The notes: generated from the sequence alone by a model not told the origin. Positions 14,623 to 23,867 are shown, counted from the first letter of the stretch. The stretch is 64,000 nucleotides of DNA from Paludibacteraceae bacterium (GCA_017558065.1 JAFYWK010000043.1:62001-126000), one strand, 5' to 3'. A program made the numbers and translations.

Positions 14623-15909
14623 ATGGCACGAAAAAAAATAGAATCAACCTTGCCCCATCCTTTGGTGGCTACCGAATTAGGTAGTCATAGTGTGCGTTCG
14701 ATGGCGGCAGAAAACGCTGATAACGGTTTGCTGCGCATATTGGGCGTAGAGCAATCAAGCCGTAATTGTAGTGTGGAGAGAGGTGTGGTGACCAGCACCA
14801 GCGATGCCAGCTATGGCATCAATGAGAGTCTGCGCCTATTGGCTAATCGCATCAACCATCCTATGCTGACCAATACGTTTGTTCCGCTGGGTGGCAGAAT
14901 GATGAAACTGGCAGAGGTGGCTTCGCGTCGTAATCAGGTACACAAACGTGAAATACCTGACGAATTGCTCGATGAGATGGATGCGGAATGTAAGAAGAAA
15001 ATCGAGTTGCATAATACACACGTAGCCGTATTGGCGGCTATCCCCTATTGCTATGTGCTGGACGGAGTGCCTCAGGCTAATCCTCCCAGCACCGAGCAAC
15101 GCGCTGCCAAAATAGAGGTCAAATATGTGGTATTTGTTGGACCAAAAGAATTGGAGCAGAAGGTCATGGATAGTTTTATCCGCACGCCCAAGCACATGGA
15201 GCGTACCTATGCCCGTCCTGATGCCCTGATGTGCGCATTGGCCAGTGATGATGACTTCCAAGAGGGGTGTGCAATCCTGGATATGGGAGCACAAACCACT
15301 ACGCTCACCGTTTTCAGCAAAGGCAAGTATGTGCTCAATAGGGTGGTGGATCAAGGTGGATTTGACATCACACGCGATATACAGCAAATGGGTATTGGTG
15401 CCAAGCATGCCGAAGTGCTCAAATGCAAATATGGTAGCGCGCTATTGCAACCAGGTACAGAGAACCAATGCTTCCGTCTGCCTAACCCCACGTGCGAATG
15501 GGAGTCGGTGGTCATTCGCCGAGGCGACTTGATTGCCACTATCGAAGCACGATTGCAGCAGATCATGGCGCCGCTGTGGAGTGATTTGCGCACCTACGAA
15601 AATCAAATACGAACCATCTATCTCACGGGTGGCGCTGCACTGTTAAATGGCATGGTGGAGTATATCCAGCAGTTCACCTCAGTGCCTGTGGCTTTGGGTT
15701 CGCATGCGGGCTGGTTGACCGAAGATACACCCGTTGAAATGCGCTCTCCCGCGTATAGCGCCTTGGTAGGAACGCTGATTCTCGGCGCTTTCCATCGAGA
15801 AAAACATCCCGATGCAGAGCCGATGCACGACCTGAGAAAGCAATTGGAGAAATTCAAAAAGACAGCACAAACCAGTCTGTTGGATATTTTTACAGAACAA
15901 CCACAATAA
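14623..15909 (+). CDS. ftsA: Cell division protein FtsA
   Basis: A 428-residue actin-like protein that anchors FtsZ to the membrane. The N-terminal phosphate loop LVATELGSHSVRSMAAE, AILDMGAQTTTLTVF (phosphate 2) and IYLTGGAALLNGMVEY (adenosine motif) give the actin fold, and the SHS2-type 1C insert lies between. The C-terminal end (QTSLLDIFTE) could be the amphipathic membrane-targeting helix. ftsZ follows 30 bp later. Confidence 0.93.
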   Translation: MARKKIESTLPHPLVATELGSHSVRSMAAENADNGLLRILGVEQSSRNCSVERGVVTSTSDASYGINESLRLLANRINHPMLTNTFVPLGGRMMKLAEVASRRNQVHKREIPDELLDEMDAECKKKIELHNTHVAVLAAIPYCYVLDGVPQANPPSTEQRAAKIEVKYVVFVGPKELEQKVMDSFIRTPKHMERTYARPDALMCALASDDDFQEGCAILDMGAQTTTLTVFSKGKYVLNRVVDQGGFDITRDIQQMGIGAKHAEVLKCKYGSALLQPGTENQCFRLPNPTCEWESVVIRRGDLIATIEARLQQIMAPLWSDLRTYENQIRTIYLTGGAALLNGMVEYIQQFTSVPVALGSHAGWLTEDTPVEMRSPAYSALVGTLILGAFHREKHPDAEPMHDLRKQLEKFKKTAQTSLLDIFTEQPQ

Positions 15910-15939
15910 ACAAGTCAAACGCTTAAAACCAATAATACT

Positions 15940-17217
15940 ATGTACGATGTAATCAATGATTTAGTTCCTGAGATAACCCAAGACACCATCATTAAGGTAA
16001 TGGGAGTGGGTGGTGGTGGCTGCAATGCCGTCAATTACATGTATTCACAAGGCGTGAAAGATGTCACTTTCATGGTATGTAATACCGATAAAATGAGTCT
16101 CGCAGGTAGCAGTGTTGCTGCCAAATTGCAATTAGGTCCAGGACTGGGTGCAGGTGGCAGACCAGAGGTGGCACAAGAATATGCTGAGCAGAGCTGCGAC
16201 CGTATTCGTGAGGCACTCAATGATGGTACCAAAATGCTCTTCCTGACCGCAGGTATGGGTGGAGGTACGGGTACTGGTGCTTCGGCTGTGGTGGCAGAGG
16301 TAGCTAAGGAGATGGATATTCTCACAGTGGGAATTGTGACCATACCTTTTGCGTTTGAGGGTGCTAAGAAGATTAAAAAAGCCATGATTGGTGTAGCGCG
16401 TTTGGCAGAACATGTGGATGCTATCCTTGTTATTAATAACGAGAAATTGCGCCAGATTTACCCTGACTTTAATTTCCTCAATGCTTTCTCCAAATCCGAT
16501 GATGTGGTGGCAAATGCTGCTCGTTCTATCGCGGAGATTATCACCGTGCCAGGGTATATCAATACCGACTTTGCCGATGTCTATAACACCCTCAAGAATG
16601 GCAATGTGGCTATCATGAGTGTAGGTAGTGCCAGTGGTGAGGACCGTATTGAGCAATCCATTCACGAGGCGCTCCATTCGCCATTGGTGAACAGCGATGT
16701 AGAGGGCGCGAAACGTATTTTGCTGCAATTGTACTGTTCTACAGAGCATCCTATCATTATGCAGGAGTTGGATCATATCCATGCATTTGTGCAAGATGTG
16801 GGTGAAGATGTGGAAGTGCAATGGGGTGTATCGTTGGACGAGACCTTGGGTGAGAAAGTGCGCGTGACACTGATTGCTACTGGCTATGAGGTGTCGGATA
16901 TACCTGGTTTGGATGATGTGGTCGGCAAGAAAACGGTGGAAGAGGCCATTGAGATTCACTATGGTGACAATGCCGCAGAGACGCCTAAGGAGGAACCTGC
17001 TCCAGCGGCTGTGGCGGAACCAGTAGTACCGCAGGATGGTGATATCATCATCGATCTGGATGTAGATGATGACCCTCTGTCGCCCACCATAGAGTTTACC
17101 TTTGATACGCCAACGCCAAAGCCGAATGCTAATCTAACTCCTACACCACAAAAGGCAGAGGAGGATAGCAAGCGAACGGGTATATCTGGTCTGGCGGACT
17201 GGATGAGAAGACGCTGA
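15940..17217 (+). CDS. ftsZ: Cell division protein FtsZ
   Basis: A 425-residue tubulin-like GTPase that forms the Z ring. VGGGGCNAVNYM (residues 23-34), the tubulin signature GGGTGTGAS (107-115) and NNEKL..IYPD are present. After the GTPase and C-terminal domain (to about residue 325) there is an acidic, proline-rich linker of some 80 residues. It ends in the basic tip GLADWMRRR, the divisome-binding tail in this phylum. comF starts 5 bp after the stop. Confidence 0.96.
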   Translation: MYDVINDLVPEITQDTIIKVMGVGGGGCNAVNYMYSQGVKDVTFMVCNTDKMSLAGSSVAAKLQLGPGLGAGGRPEVAQEYAEQSCDRIREALNDGTKMLFLTAGMGGGTGTGASAVVAEVAKEMDILTVGIVTIPFAFEGAKKIKKAMIGVARLAEHVDAILVINNEKLRQIYPDFNFLNAFSKSDDVVANAARSIAEIITVPGYINTDFADVYNTLKNGNVAIMSVGSASGEDRIEQSIHEALHSPLVNSDVEGAKRILLQLYCSTEHPIIMQELDHIHAFVQDVGEDVEVQWGVSLDETLGEKVRVTLIATGYEVSDIPGLDDVVGKKTVEEAIEIHYGDNAAETPKEEPAPAAVAEPVVPQDGDIIIDLDVDDDPLSPTIEFTFDTPTPKPNANLTPTPQKAEEDSKRTGISGLADWMRRR

Positions 17218-17222
17218 TACGG

Positions 17223-17969
17223 ATGGCTGCGGTGCTTCGTTTTTTTCGCACGTGCTGGAATGCAGTCATGGAGGTGCTGTATCCTACGTGTTGTGTAGTC
17301 TGTCAAACCAAACTGCTGGAGAACGAAGTTATCGTGTGTCCTGATTGCTTGGCTACTATTCCATTAACCGAGCATGCTATCTTAGATCAGAACGGCATTG
17401 ATTTGCTTTTTCAGGATTTAATACATAAGGAAAGGCGCACCATTCACTATGAGCGTGGTGCGGCTTTCGCTTTTTATAATAGAGAGAGGGGGCAGAATTT
17501 CCGACTGATGATTGAACGGGGAAAGTTCGGCTCGCACCCTAATCCGCAGATTTTCTATTTCTTAGGGCGATTGGCGGCGCAAGCGTATATTGATTCGGAC
17601 TTGTTTGACGATATTGATTGCTTGGTGCCAGTGCCGTTGCACCCTCGTCGTTTGCGCGAACGCGGATTCAATCAAGCGGAGTGGATATGCAAGGGACTGA
17701 GCGAGGTGTTGCATATACCTGTTGATACAGAGCATCTTATCCGCACGCGCAATAATGCCCATCAGTCGCGCTCGCAGTTCGAGAAGCGCCAAGACAATGT
17801 GAAGGATATTTTTGCGGTTCGCTATCCCGAAGAGTGGAAGAACAAGCATCTTTTGCTGGTGGACGATGTGATTACTTCGGGTTCTACCTTGATGGCATGT
17901 ATGAAACAAATGACGCCTATCCGAGGTTGTCGAATAAGCGTCTTTGCCTTGGGTTGGGCACATAATTAA
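17223..17969 (+). CDS. comF: ComF family phosphoribosyltransferase-like protein
   Basis: A 248-residue protein. It begins with a four-Cys zinc module (CCVVC around 23-27 and CPDC at 39-42) and ends with a type I PRTase fold: PVPLHPRRLRERGFNQAE and the PRPP loop LLLVDDVITSGSTL. Family members aid DNA uptake in competent bacteria, but the biochemical role is open. Probably the last gene of the ftsZ transcript. After the stop, only a short hairpin (ACGAAG/CTTCGT, 17989-18007) without a T-tract separates it from the converging DedA gene. Confidence 0.88.
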   Translation: MAAVLRFFRTCWNAVMEVLYPTCCVVCQTKLLENEVIVCPDCLATIPLTEHAILDQNGIDLLFQDLIHKERRTIHYERGAAFAFYNRERGQNFRLMIERGKFGSHPNPQIFYFLGRLAAQAYIDSDLFDDIDCLVPVPLHPRRLRERGFNQAEWICKGLSEVLHIPVDTEHLIRTRNNAHQSRSQFEKRQDNVKDIFAVRYPEEWKNKHLLLVDDVITSGSTLMACMKQMTPIRGCRISVFALGWAHN

Positions 17970-18016
17970 TCTCACCTAAGCGGGGGTGACGAAGTACGTG
18001 GCTTCGTAGGGTGCTC

Positions 18017-18763
18017 TTAACCTTTCGCCTTTAACCTCTTTATCACCGTTTTTACAACAAAGTACACCACCACTATGCCCAGCAATGCCATGATGGCGAT
18101 GCTCAGTTCGTGGCTGTAGGCGTGGATAAGGTCCATCTGTCCGTGGGCGATATAGCCCAACAATGCCAACACGATATTCCAGATACTTGCTCCTAAGAAG
18201 GTGTAAAATACGAATTGACCGAAGTGCATCTTGCTCAAGCCAGCAGGGATACTGATCAGTTGGCGAATACCTGGTATCAAGCGACCGACAAAGGTGCTCA
18301 CCTTGCCATGCTCGTTGAAGTAGTCTTCGGCTTTCTTTACTTTCTCCGATGACAGCAGACAGAGGTGCCCCACCTTGCTATCCGCAAATGCATAGATGAT
18401 AGGGCGACCGAGCCACATCGCCAGCAGGTAGTTGATGATAGCCCCCAGCATAGCACCTATCGTACCGAAAAGCACGATAAGCAGCACATTGACAGGATAA
18501 CTGTCTGTGGTATGTAGTGTGCTCTCCTCTTTGCCTGCCACATAGGCTGCGGGGGGAATGACAATCTCGCTGGGGAAAGGTATAAAAGATGATTCCACCG
18601 TCATGAGCAGCGTGATGCTCAGGTAATTCATGTTGTCGGCATACCAGTTTTCAACTTGCTCGATGAGCGAAGGTTCGGTGCCTTCGGCGGGTAAAATGGT
18701 GGTGTCTTGCGCCCAAGTAAGTGTGGTCGCAAGGAGTGCAAGAGATAGAAGAAGGTGTTTCAT
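18017..18763 (-). CDS. DedA family membrane protein
   Basis: A 248-residue inner-membrane protein of the DedA/VTT fold. A cleavable Sec signal (MKHLLLSLALLATTLTWAQ) precedes a short periplasmic stretch. SFIPFPSEIVIPPAAYVAG is the first re-entrant motif, and VGRLIPGIRQLISIPAG is the highly conserved second one. Several membrane spans follow, ending in a Lys-rich tail. DedA proteins act in lipid-carrier recycling and membrane homeostasis. The last residues (VIKRLKAKG) are encoded within a GGTTAAAGGCGAAAGG-like repeat. It is separated from korB by a 9-bp CTAG array. Confidence 0.88.
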   Translation of the reverse strand: MKHLLLSLALLATTLTWAQDTTILPAEGTEPSLIEQVENWYADNMNYLSITLLMTVESSFIPFPSEIVIPPAAYVAGKEESTLHTTDSYPVNVLLIVLFGTIGAMLGAIINYLLAMWLGRPIIYAFADSKVGHLCLLSSEKVKKAEDYFNEHGKVSTFVGRLIPGIRQLISIPAGLSKMHFGQFVFYTFLGASIWNIVLALLGYIAHGQMDLIHAYSHELSIAIMALLGIVVVYFVVKTVIKRLKAKG

Positions 18764-18787
18764 ATTGTTTCTATGGGGGGAGTAGTG

Positions 18788-18846
18788 TTAGTAGAACTAG
18801 TAGTGCTAGTTGAACTAGGCATGCTAGTCGTACTAGTGGCGCTAGG
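18788..18846. repeat. 9-bp CTAG array between korB and the DedA gene
   Basis: CTAG occurs at 18797, 18806, 18815, 18824, 18833 and 18842, exactly 9 bp apart, with a TTAG unit one step earlier (18788). Only the CTAG core and a following T are kept; the other bases vary. It fills the whole spacer. Confidence 0.8.
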
Positions 18847-18849
18847 ATA

Positions 18850-19896
18850 TTAATTATTATTGATATTCCAGGTTTCCAGGGTCTGGGTCAGTTGGTCGAA
18901 TGTTTTTACTTTGCTCTTCTCGCGTACTTCGTTAATCTGCTGATTGACGGCCATGTCGTATGCCTCTTCCTCTACATTGCGTATCACGCCGAGAGCGATA
19001 GGCAATTGAGGTGATGAGGTTATAAGGCTATTAGGTGATGAGGCAGGGATATCTTGCCCCATCATCGCCAACATTCGATGCAGCGTTGGGTCTTGCAGCG
19101 TAGCATCGTGTGTGAGTACGCGTGGGTCGTTGGCTGGTACGACGATGAGTTGAGGTATAAGTCCTTGCGAGTAATCCAATGCCAGACCTTTGTCTTTCTC
19201 CTTGCCGAAGATCATCTTCTCGCCATGTCTGAGCACGATACTGCGCTCGGCGCGCATCTCGCGATCGGCTATCCAGTTGTGGGTGCCATTGTTGAAAATC
19301 ACGCAGTTCACCAGACATTCAATCACGCTGGCGCCTTTGTGTTGATGTCCTTGTACCATACAGTCCACGGTAGTTGGCATATCCACATCCAGTGTGCGGG
19401 CGAAGAACGTGCCGCGTGCGCCGAATACGAGTTCGGCAGGGATAAACGGGCGTTCCACTGTGCCAAACGGACTGGATTTGCTGACAAAGCCTTTGGGCGA
19501 AGTAGGGGAGTATTGACCTTTGGTCAGACCATATATGCGATTATTGAATAGGCAGATATTGAGATCTACATTGCGGCGCAGTTCGTGGATAAAGTGATTG
19601 CCGCCAATAGCGAGGCAGTCGCCATCGCCAGTCATTTGCCATACGCTGAGTTCGGGGTGGCTGGTCTTCACACCCGTGGCGATAGCGCCACCACGTCCGT
19701 GGATGGTATTGAAACCATAGGTGTTGAGGTAGTGGGGCATGCGGCTTGAGCATCCGATACCAGAGATGACCACCGTCTGGTGGGTGGGTATGCCTACCTC
19801 AGCCATGGCTTTTTGCAATGCCATACAGATGGCATGGTCACCACAACCAGGGCAGAACTTTACATATTGATTGCTCTTGAATTGACTTGCTTCCAT
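18850..19896 (-). CDS. korB: 2-oxoacid:ferredoxin oxidoreductase, beta subunit
   Basis: A 348-residue subunit that binds thiamine diphosphate and a [4Fe-4S] cluster and makes acyl-CoA from a 2-oxoacid with ferredoxin reduction. KFCPGCGDHAIC carries cluster cysteines. TGDGDCLAIGGNHFIHELRRN with FNNRIYGLTKGQ is the TPP motif. An ASSPNSLITSSPQ insert (19010-19048) is encoded by a GGTGATGAGG repeat shared with rsgA. It follows korA on the same strand with a 53-bp spacer holding a CTAG array. Substrate preference (2-oxoglutarate as in many Bacteroidales, or another oxoacid) cannot be decided from sequence. Confidence 0.92.
   Translation of the reverse strand: MEASQFKSNQYVKFCPGCGDHAICMALQKAMAEVGIPTHQTVVISGIGCSSRMPHYLNTYGFNTIHGRGGAIATGVKTSHPELSVWQMTGDGDCLAIGGNHFIHELRRNVDLNICLFNNRIYGLTKGQYSPTSPKGFVSKSSPFGTVERPFIPAELVFGARGTFFARTLDVDMPTTVDCMVQGHQHKGASVIECLVNCVIFNNGTHNWIADREMRAERSIVLRHGEKMIFGKEKDKGLALDYSQGLIPQLIVVPANDPRVLTHDATLQDPTLHRMLAMMGQDIPASSPNSLITSSPQLPIALGVIRNVEEEAYDMAVNQQINEVREKSKVKTFDQLTQTLETWNINNN
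19010..19043. repeat. In-frame GGTGATGAGG repeat in korB
   Basis: GGTGATGAGG at 19010-19019 and 19034-19043, with TTATAAGGCTATTA between. On the coding strand this gives SSPNSLITSSP, almost the same peptide as in rsgA. Confidence 0.65.
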
Positions 19897-19913
19897 TTTT
19901 TTTTCTTTGTTGT

Positions 19914-19962
19914 CTAGTTGTTCTAGTAGTTCTAGTTATGCTAGTTGAGCTAGTTGGACTGG
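19914..19962. repeat. 9-bp CTAG array at the korA/korB junction
   Basis: CTAG at 19914, 19923, 19932, 19941 and 19950, then CTGG at 19959, again exactly 9 bp apart. The last CTAG contains the korA stop codon (complement of 19950-19952), so the array runs into the gene end. Confidence 0.8.
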
Positions 19963-21818
19963 AGGGGTGCTTGATTAATAGCTTTTACGATTCTATCTAC
20001 CGCGAATGGTTGGGCGGTCATTTCGTTGTATTGTTCTATATGCAGACCCTCCATCTTGCTGCGCAGGTACGCCGCAAACTGTCCGCTGTTGAGCTCGCAC
20101 GCTACGATGCGCTTGTATTGGCGCAACACCTCTTCGGTGTTTTTAGGTAGCGGGTTAATATAGTTGAAATGTGCCAATGCGCAATCCAACTGCTCGGCTG
20201 CTGCCAGCAGGTGACCTTCGGTTGAGCCCCAACCGATAAGTAGCGTGTCGCTCTGCGGGTTGCCTTGTACTTGCAGCAGAGGTATCTGGTTAGCTACTTG
20301 CTCAATCTTGGCTTGGCGTGCAAGTACCATGCGTTGGTGGTTATCGGGGTTGGTGGAGATGGTACCTTTCTCAGCATCGCGCTCTAAACCGATATTGCGG
20401 TGTTCGTAACCCTCCATGCCTGGGTATGCCCAGTAGCGCACGCCGCGCTCATCGCGCAGGGCAGGGTTGTAGTTGCCTTTTAGTTCTTCGGGTACGCTTT
20501 GTGGCTGAATATGAGGCAGTTCGCTCAGTTGTGGTATGCGCCATAGTCCTGTGCCATTCGCCAGATAGGTGTCGGTGAGTAGCACCACAGGGGTCATGTT
20601 CTCCAAGGCAATCTTGGCAGCAGCGTAGGCGTAATCAAAACAGTTGGCAGAGGTGGATGCAGCTATCACAACCGCAGGACATTCGCCATTGCGACCATAG
20701 AGCGCTTGCATGAGATCGGTCTGTTCGGTTTTGGTAGGGAGTCCAGTGCTGGGACCTCCGCGTTGTACATCAATCACCACGAGTGGCAACTCTGCCATCA
20801 CTGCCAATCCAATGGCTTCGCCCTTGAGACTGAGACCTGGACCCGAAGTGCTGGTGGCAGCTAAGTCGCCCGCAAAGGCTGCGCCGATAGCGGTGCAGAC
20901 ACCCGCAATCTCATCTTCGGCTTGCACCACCATCACGCCCATGTCTTTGCGGGCTGCCAGTTCGTGCATGATGTCGGTGGCAGGTGTGATGGGGTAGGAA
21001 CCCAAGAACAGGCGTTTGCCGCATTTTTCTGCTGCGGCTATTAGTCCCCATGCCGTGGCTTTGTTGCCTGCGATGGAGGTATAGGTGCCTTGGGGCAGGT
21101 CGTGGGATGTGTCCACATTCATTGTCTGGATATTCAGCGCGAGGTTCTGTCCGTAGTTGAAGCCGTCGGTGAGTACCTTTACATTGGGGGCAATGAGTTG
21201 AGGTTTCTTTTGGAACTTGCTCTCAAGGAACGCAACCGCTTTATCCACAGGGCGATTGAAGAGCCAGCAGACCTGTCCGAGGGCAAACATGTTGCGCGAT
21301 TTGAGAATGGATTTATTGTCCAACCCCATATCCTTGAGTGCCTCTTTGGTGAGTTCTGTAAGGGCTACGGGTATGATTTGTACCGACTCTGGAATGCCCA
21401 ATTCGGTGAATGGGTTGTCGGTTTGGTAGAGCGCTTTTTCGAGATCTTTTGGGGTGAGTGCATTGGTGTCCACGATGATGACCGCATCGCGGCGGAACAT
21501 GGATGACTCAGCTTGCCACTGTGCTCCTGTTTTGTTGAAGTCTGACCCGAGGGCACACACTTTGAGTGCGGCAGCGTTCATGGCTACAATCACATCGGCT
21601 TGGTCGCCAGGGGTATAGACACCAGTGCCTAATTGTACTTGGAAACCGCTCACGCCACCTAATGTGCCTTGTGGGGCACGAATCTCGGCGGGAAAATCGG
21701 GTAGGGTGCTGATTTCGTTACCCAAGATAGCGCTCAGCGAGGCAAACATGGTACCTGTGAGTTGCATACCATCGCCCGAGTCGCCACAGAAGCGAACTAC
21801 TACATGTTGCTTTTGCAT
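19950..21818 (-). CDS. korA: 2-oxoacid:ferredoxin oxidoreductase, alpha subunit (gamma-alpha fusion)
   Basis: A 622-residue subunit. The N-terminal 190 residues are the gamma domain (FCGDSGDGMQLTG, then ALGSDFNKTGAQ). The rest is the alpha domain (GNKATAWGLIAAAEKCG, GSYPITPATDIMHELA, QAEDEIAGVCTAIGAA, TSTSGPGLSLKGEAIGLAVMAELPLV). This fused arrangement is common in Bacteroidetes. With KorB it forms the full enzyme; electrons go to ferredoxin. First gene of the korAB unit, with its promoter at 21883-21914. Confidence 0.93.
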   Translation of the reverse strand: MQKQHVVVRFCGDSGDGMQLTGTMFASLSAILGNEISTLPDFPAEIRAPQGTLGGVSGFQVQLGTGVYTPGDQADVIVAMNAAALKVCALGSDFNKTGAQWQAESSMFRRDAVIIVDTNALTPKDLEKALYQTDNPFTELGIPESVQIIPVALTELTKEALKDMGLDNKSILKSRNMFALGQVCWLFNRPVDKAVAFLESKFQKKPQLIAPNVKVLTDGFNYGQNLALNIQTMNVDTSHDLPQGTYTSIAGNKATAWGLIAAAEKCGKRLFLGSYPITPATDIMHELAARKDMGVMVVQAEDEIAGVCTAIGAAFAGDLAATSTSGPGLSLKGEAIGLAVMAELPLVVIDVQRGGPSTGLPTKTEQTDLMQALYGRNGECPAVVIAASTSANCFDYAYAAAKIALENMTPVVLLTDTYLANGTGLWRIPQLSELPHIQPQSVPEELKGNYNPALRDERGVRYWAYPGMEGYEHRNIGLERDAEKGTISTNPDNHQRMVLARQAKIEQVANQIPLLQVQGNPQSDTLLIGWGSTEGHLLAAAEQLDCALAHFNYINPLPKNTEEVLRQYKRIVACELNSGQFAAYLRSKMEGLHIEQYNEMTAQPFAVDRIVKAINQAPLQSN

Positions 21819-21882
21819 GGAAATTAATAGTTACTAATTAACAATTAATAGTTAATATTTTACAATTTTGTAAAAACGGCGA

Positions 21883-21914
21883 CAAAATTACTATATTTTT
21901 TGCATATATGCAAA
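21883..21914 (-). promoter_or_regulatory. Promoter of korA-korB
   Basis: On the minus strand TTTG (21914-21911), 20 bp, TAATTTTG (21890-21883). Its -33 box is one half of the palindrome TTTGCATATATGCAAA; the other half is the -33 box of lepA. Confidence 0.75.
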
Positions 21915-21930
21915 TTTTTTACTAATTTTG
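21899..21930 (+). promoter_or_regulatory. Promoter of lepA
   Basis: TTTG (21899-21902), 20 bp, TAATTTTG (21923-21930), overlapping the divergent korA promoter. The leader to the lepA start is about 66 nt. Confidence 0.75.
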
Positions 21931-22002
21931 CAGCCGATTATAAATTAGGATAAGAGTGGCATAAAAGTTGAAAATGCCATAAAGATTGATAATAAAGATA
22001 AT

Positions 22003-23778
22003 ATGAAGAATATACGAAATTTTTGCATTATTGCCCACATTGATCATGGCAAGTCCACCTTGGCGGACCGATTGATAGAATACACCGCTACGGTGGACAA
22101 GCGCTTGATGGAGAATCAGGTGCTGGACGATATGGATTTGGAGAAAGAGCGTGGTATCACCATCAAGTCACACGCCATCCAGATGCAGTATAAGGGCTAT
22201 ACGCTGAACCTTATTGACACTCCGGGACACGTGGACTTCTCCTACGAGGTGAGCCGCAGTATCGCTGCTTGCGAGGGTGCATTGCTGATTGTAGATGCTT
22301 CACAAGGTGTGCAAGCGCAGACCATCTCTAACCTCTATATGGCATTGGAGCACGACTTGGAGATTATCCCTGTGATGAACAAATGCGATATGGATTCGGC
22401 TATGCCTGAGAAGGTGGAGGACGAGATTATCGATCTGCTGGGCTGTAAGCGCGAGGAGATACTGCGCTGTTCGGCGAAGACAGGCGACGGTGTGCCTGAG
22501 ATATTGGACGCTATTATTGAGCGCATAGCTCCTCCAGTAGGCGACCCAGAGGCGCCGCTGCAATGCTTGGTGTTTGACTCGGTGTTTAATCCATTCCGTG
22601 GTATCATCGCTTACTTTAAGGTGGTGAATGGTACAATGAAGTCGGGCGACCGTGTGCGCTTCTTCAATACAGGCAAAGAGTACGATGCGGACGAGATTGG
22701 CGTGCTGAAATTGAATATGCAGCCAACGAACGAGATTTCGGCTGGTAATGTGGGATATATCATTTCGGGTATCAAGACCTCTACCGAGGTGAAGGTAGGT
22801 GATACTATTACCCATGTGGCGCGCCCATGTACGGAAGCGATTGCAGGTTTTGAGGAAGCTAAACCGATGGTGTTTGCGGGTGTGTATCCGATTGAGGCAG
22901 AGGATTTTGAGGACTTGCGTGCTTCGCTGGAGAAACTGCAGTTGAACGATGCTGCGTTGACATTCCAACCCGAGTCGTCGGTGGCGTTGGGCTTTGGTTT
23001 CCGCTGCGGCTTCTTGGGACTGCTGCATATGGAGATTGTGCAAGAACGTTTGGATCGCGAGTTTGATATGGATGTCATCACCACGGTGCCTAACGTAAGT
23101 TATAAGGTGTATACCAAGGACGGCGAGATGCACGAGGTGCATAACCCTGCGGGAATGCCAGATATCACAGTGATTGACCATATTGAAGAGCCATATATCC
23201 GCGCCAGTGTGATTACGACGAGCAATTATATTGGTCCAATCATGACCTTGTGCCTTGGCAAACGCGGTGAATTGGTGAAGCAGGAGTATATTTCGGGCGA
23301 CCGTATGGAGATATTGTACGACATGCCGCTGGGCGAGATTGTGATTGACTTCTATGACAAGTTGAAATCAATCTCGAAGGGTTATGCTTCGTTTGACTGG
23401 CACCACAATGGCTTCCGTCCAAGTAACTTGGTGAAGCTGGATATTCTGCTCAATGGCGAGCAAGTGGATGCGCTGAGTACGCTGACCCATAGAGATAATG
23501 CCGAGAGTTTTGGTCGTCGTATGTGCGAGAAACTCAAGGAGTTGTTGCCTCGTCAACAGTTTGATATTGCTATTCAGGCGGCTATCGGCGCAAAGATTAT
23601 CGCTCGTGAGACGGTGAAGCAGGTGCGTAAGGATGTGTTGGCGAAGTGTTATGGTGGTGATGTGAGTCGTAAGCGCAAACTGCTGGAGAAGCAGAAGAAG
23701 GGTAAGAAGCGCATGAAGCAAATCGGTAATGTGGAAGTACCACAAAAGGCGTTCTTGGCGGTGCTAAAGTTGGATTAA
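22003..23778 (+). CDS. lepA: Elongation factor 4 (back-translocase)
   Basis: A 591-residue translational GTPase that back-translocates stalled ribosomes. [14 protein letters not shown] (G1), DTPGHVDF (G3) and NKCDMD (G4) are intact, followed by domains II and III and the EF4-specific C-terminal domain ending [20 protein letters not shown]. Full family length. It shares its promoter region with korA. Confidence 0.95.
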   Translation: MKNIRNFCIIAHIDHGKSTLADRLIEYTATVDKRLMENQVLDDMDLEKERGITIKSHAIQMQYKGYTLNLIDTPGHVDFSYEVSRSIAACEGALLIVDASQGVQAQTISNLYMALEHDLEIIPVMNKCDMDSAMPEKVEDEIIDLLGCKREEILRCSAKTGDGVPEILDAIIERIAPPVGDPEAPLQCLVFDSVFNPFRGIIAYFKVVNGTMKSGDRVRFFNTGKEYDADEIGVLKLNMQPTNEISAGNVGYIISGIKTSTEVKVGDTITHVARPCTEAIAGFEEAKPMVFAGVYPIEAEDFEDLRASLEKLQLNDAALTFQPESSVALGFGFRCGFLGLLHMEIVQERLDREFDMDVITTVPNVSYKVYTKDGEMHEVHNPAGMPDITVIDHIEEPYIRASVITTSNYIGPIMTLCLGKRGELVKQEYISGDRMEILYDMPLGEIVIDFYDKLKSISKGYASFDWHHNGFRPSNLVKLDILLNGEQVDALSTLTHRDNAESFGRRMCEKLKELLPRQQFDIAIQAAIGAKIIARETVKQVRKDVLAKCYGGDVSRKRKLLEKQKKGKKRMKQIGNVEVPQKAFLAVLKLD

Positions 23779-23793
23779 AAAGCTATAGAATTA

Positions 23794-23842
23794 TAGGACC
23801 CATAGGACTCATAGGACTCATAGGACCTATGGGACTTATAGG
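23794..23842. repeat. 9-bp TAGGACTCA array between lepA and nhaD
   Basis: TAGGAC-type units start at 23794, 23803, 23812, 23821, 23830 (TGGGAC) and 23839, each 9 bp apart. They fill most of the 89-bp spacer. Confidence 0.75.
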
Positions 23843-23867
23843 TAAAACTCAGTAATACAAAAATATT

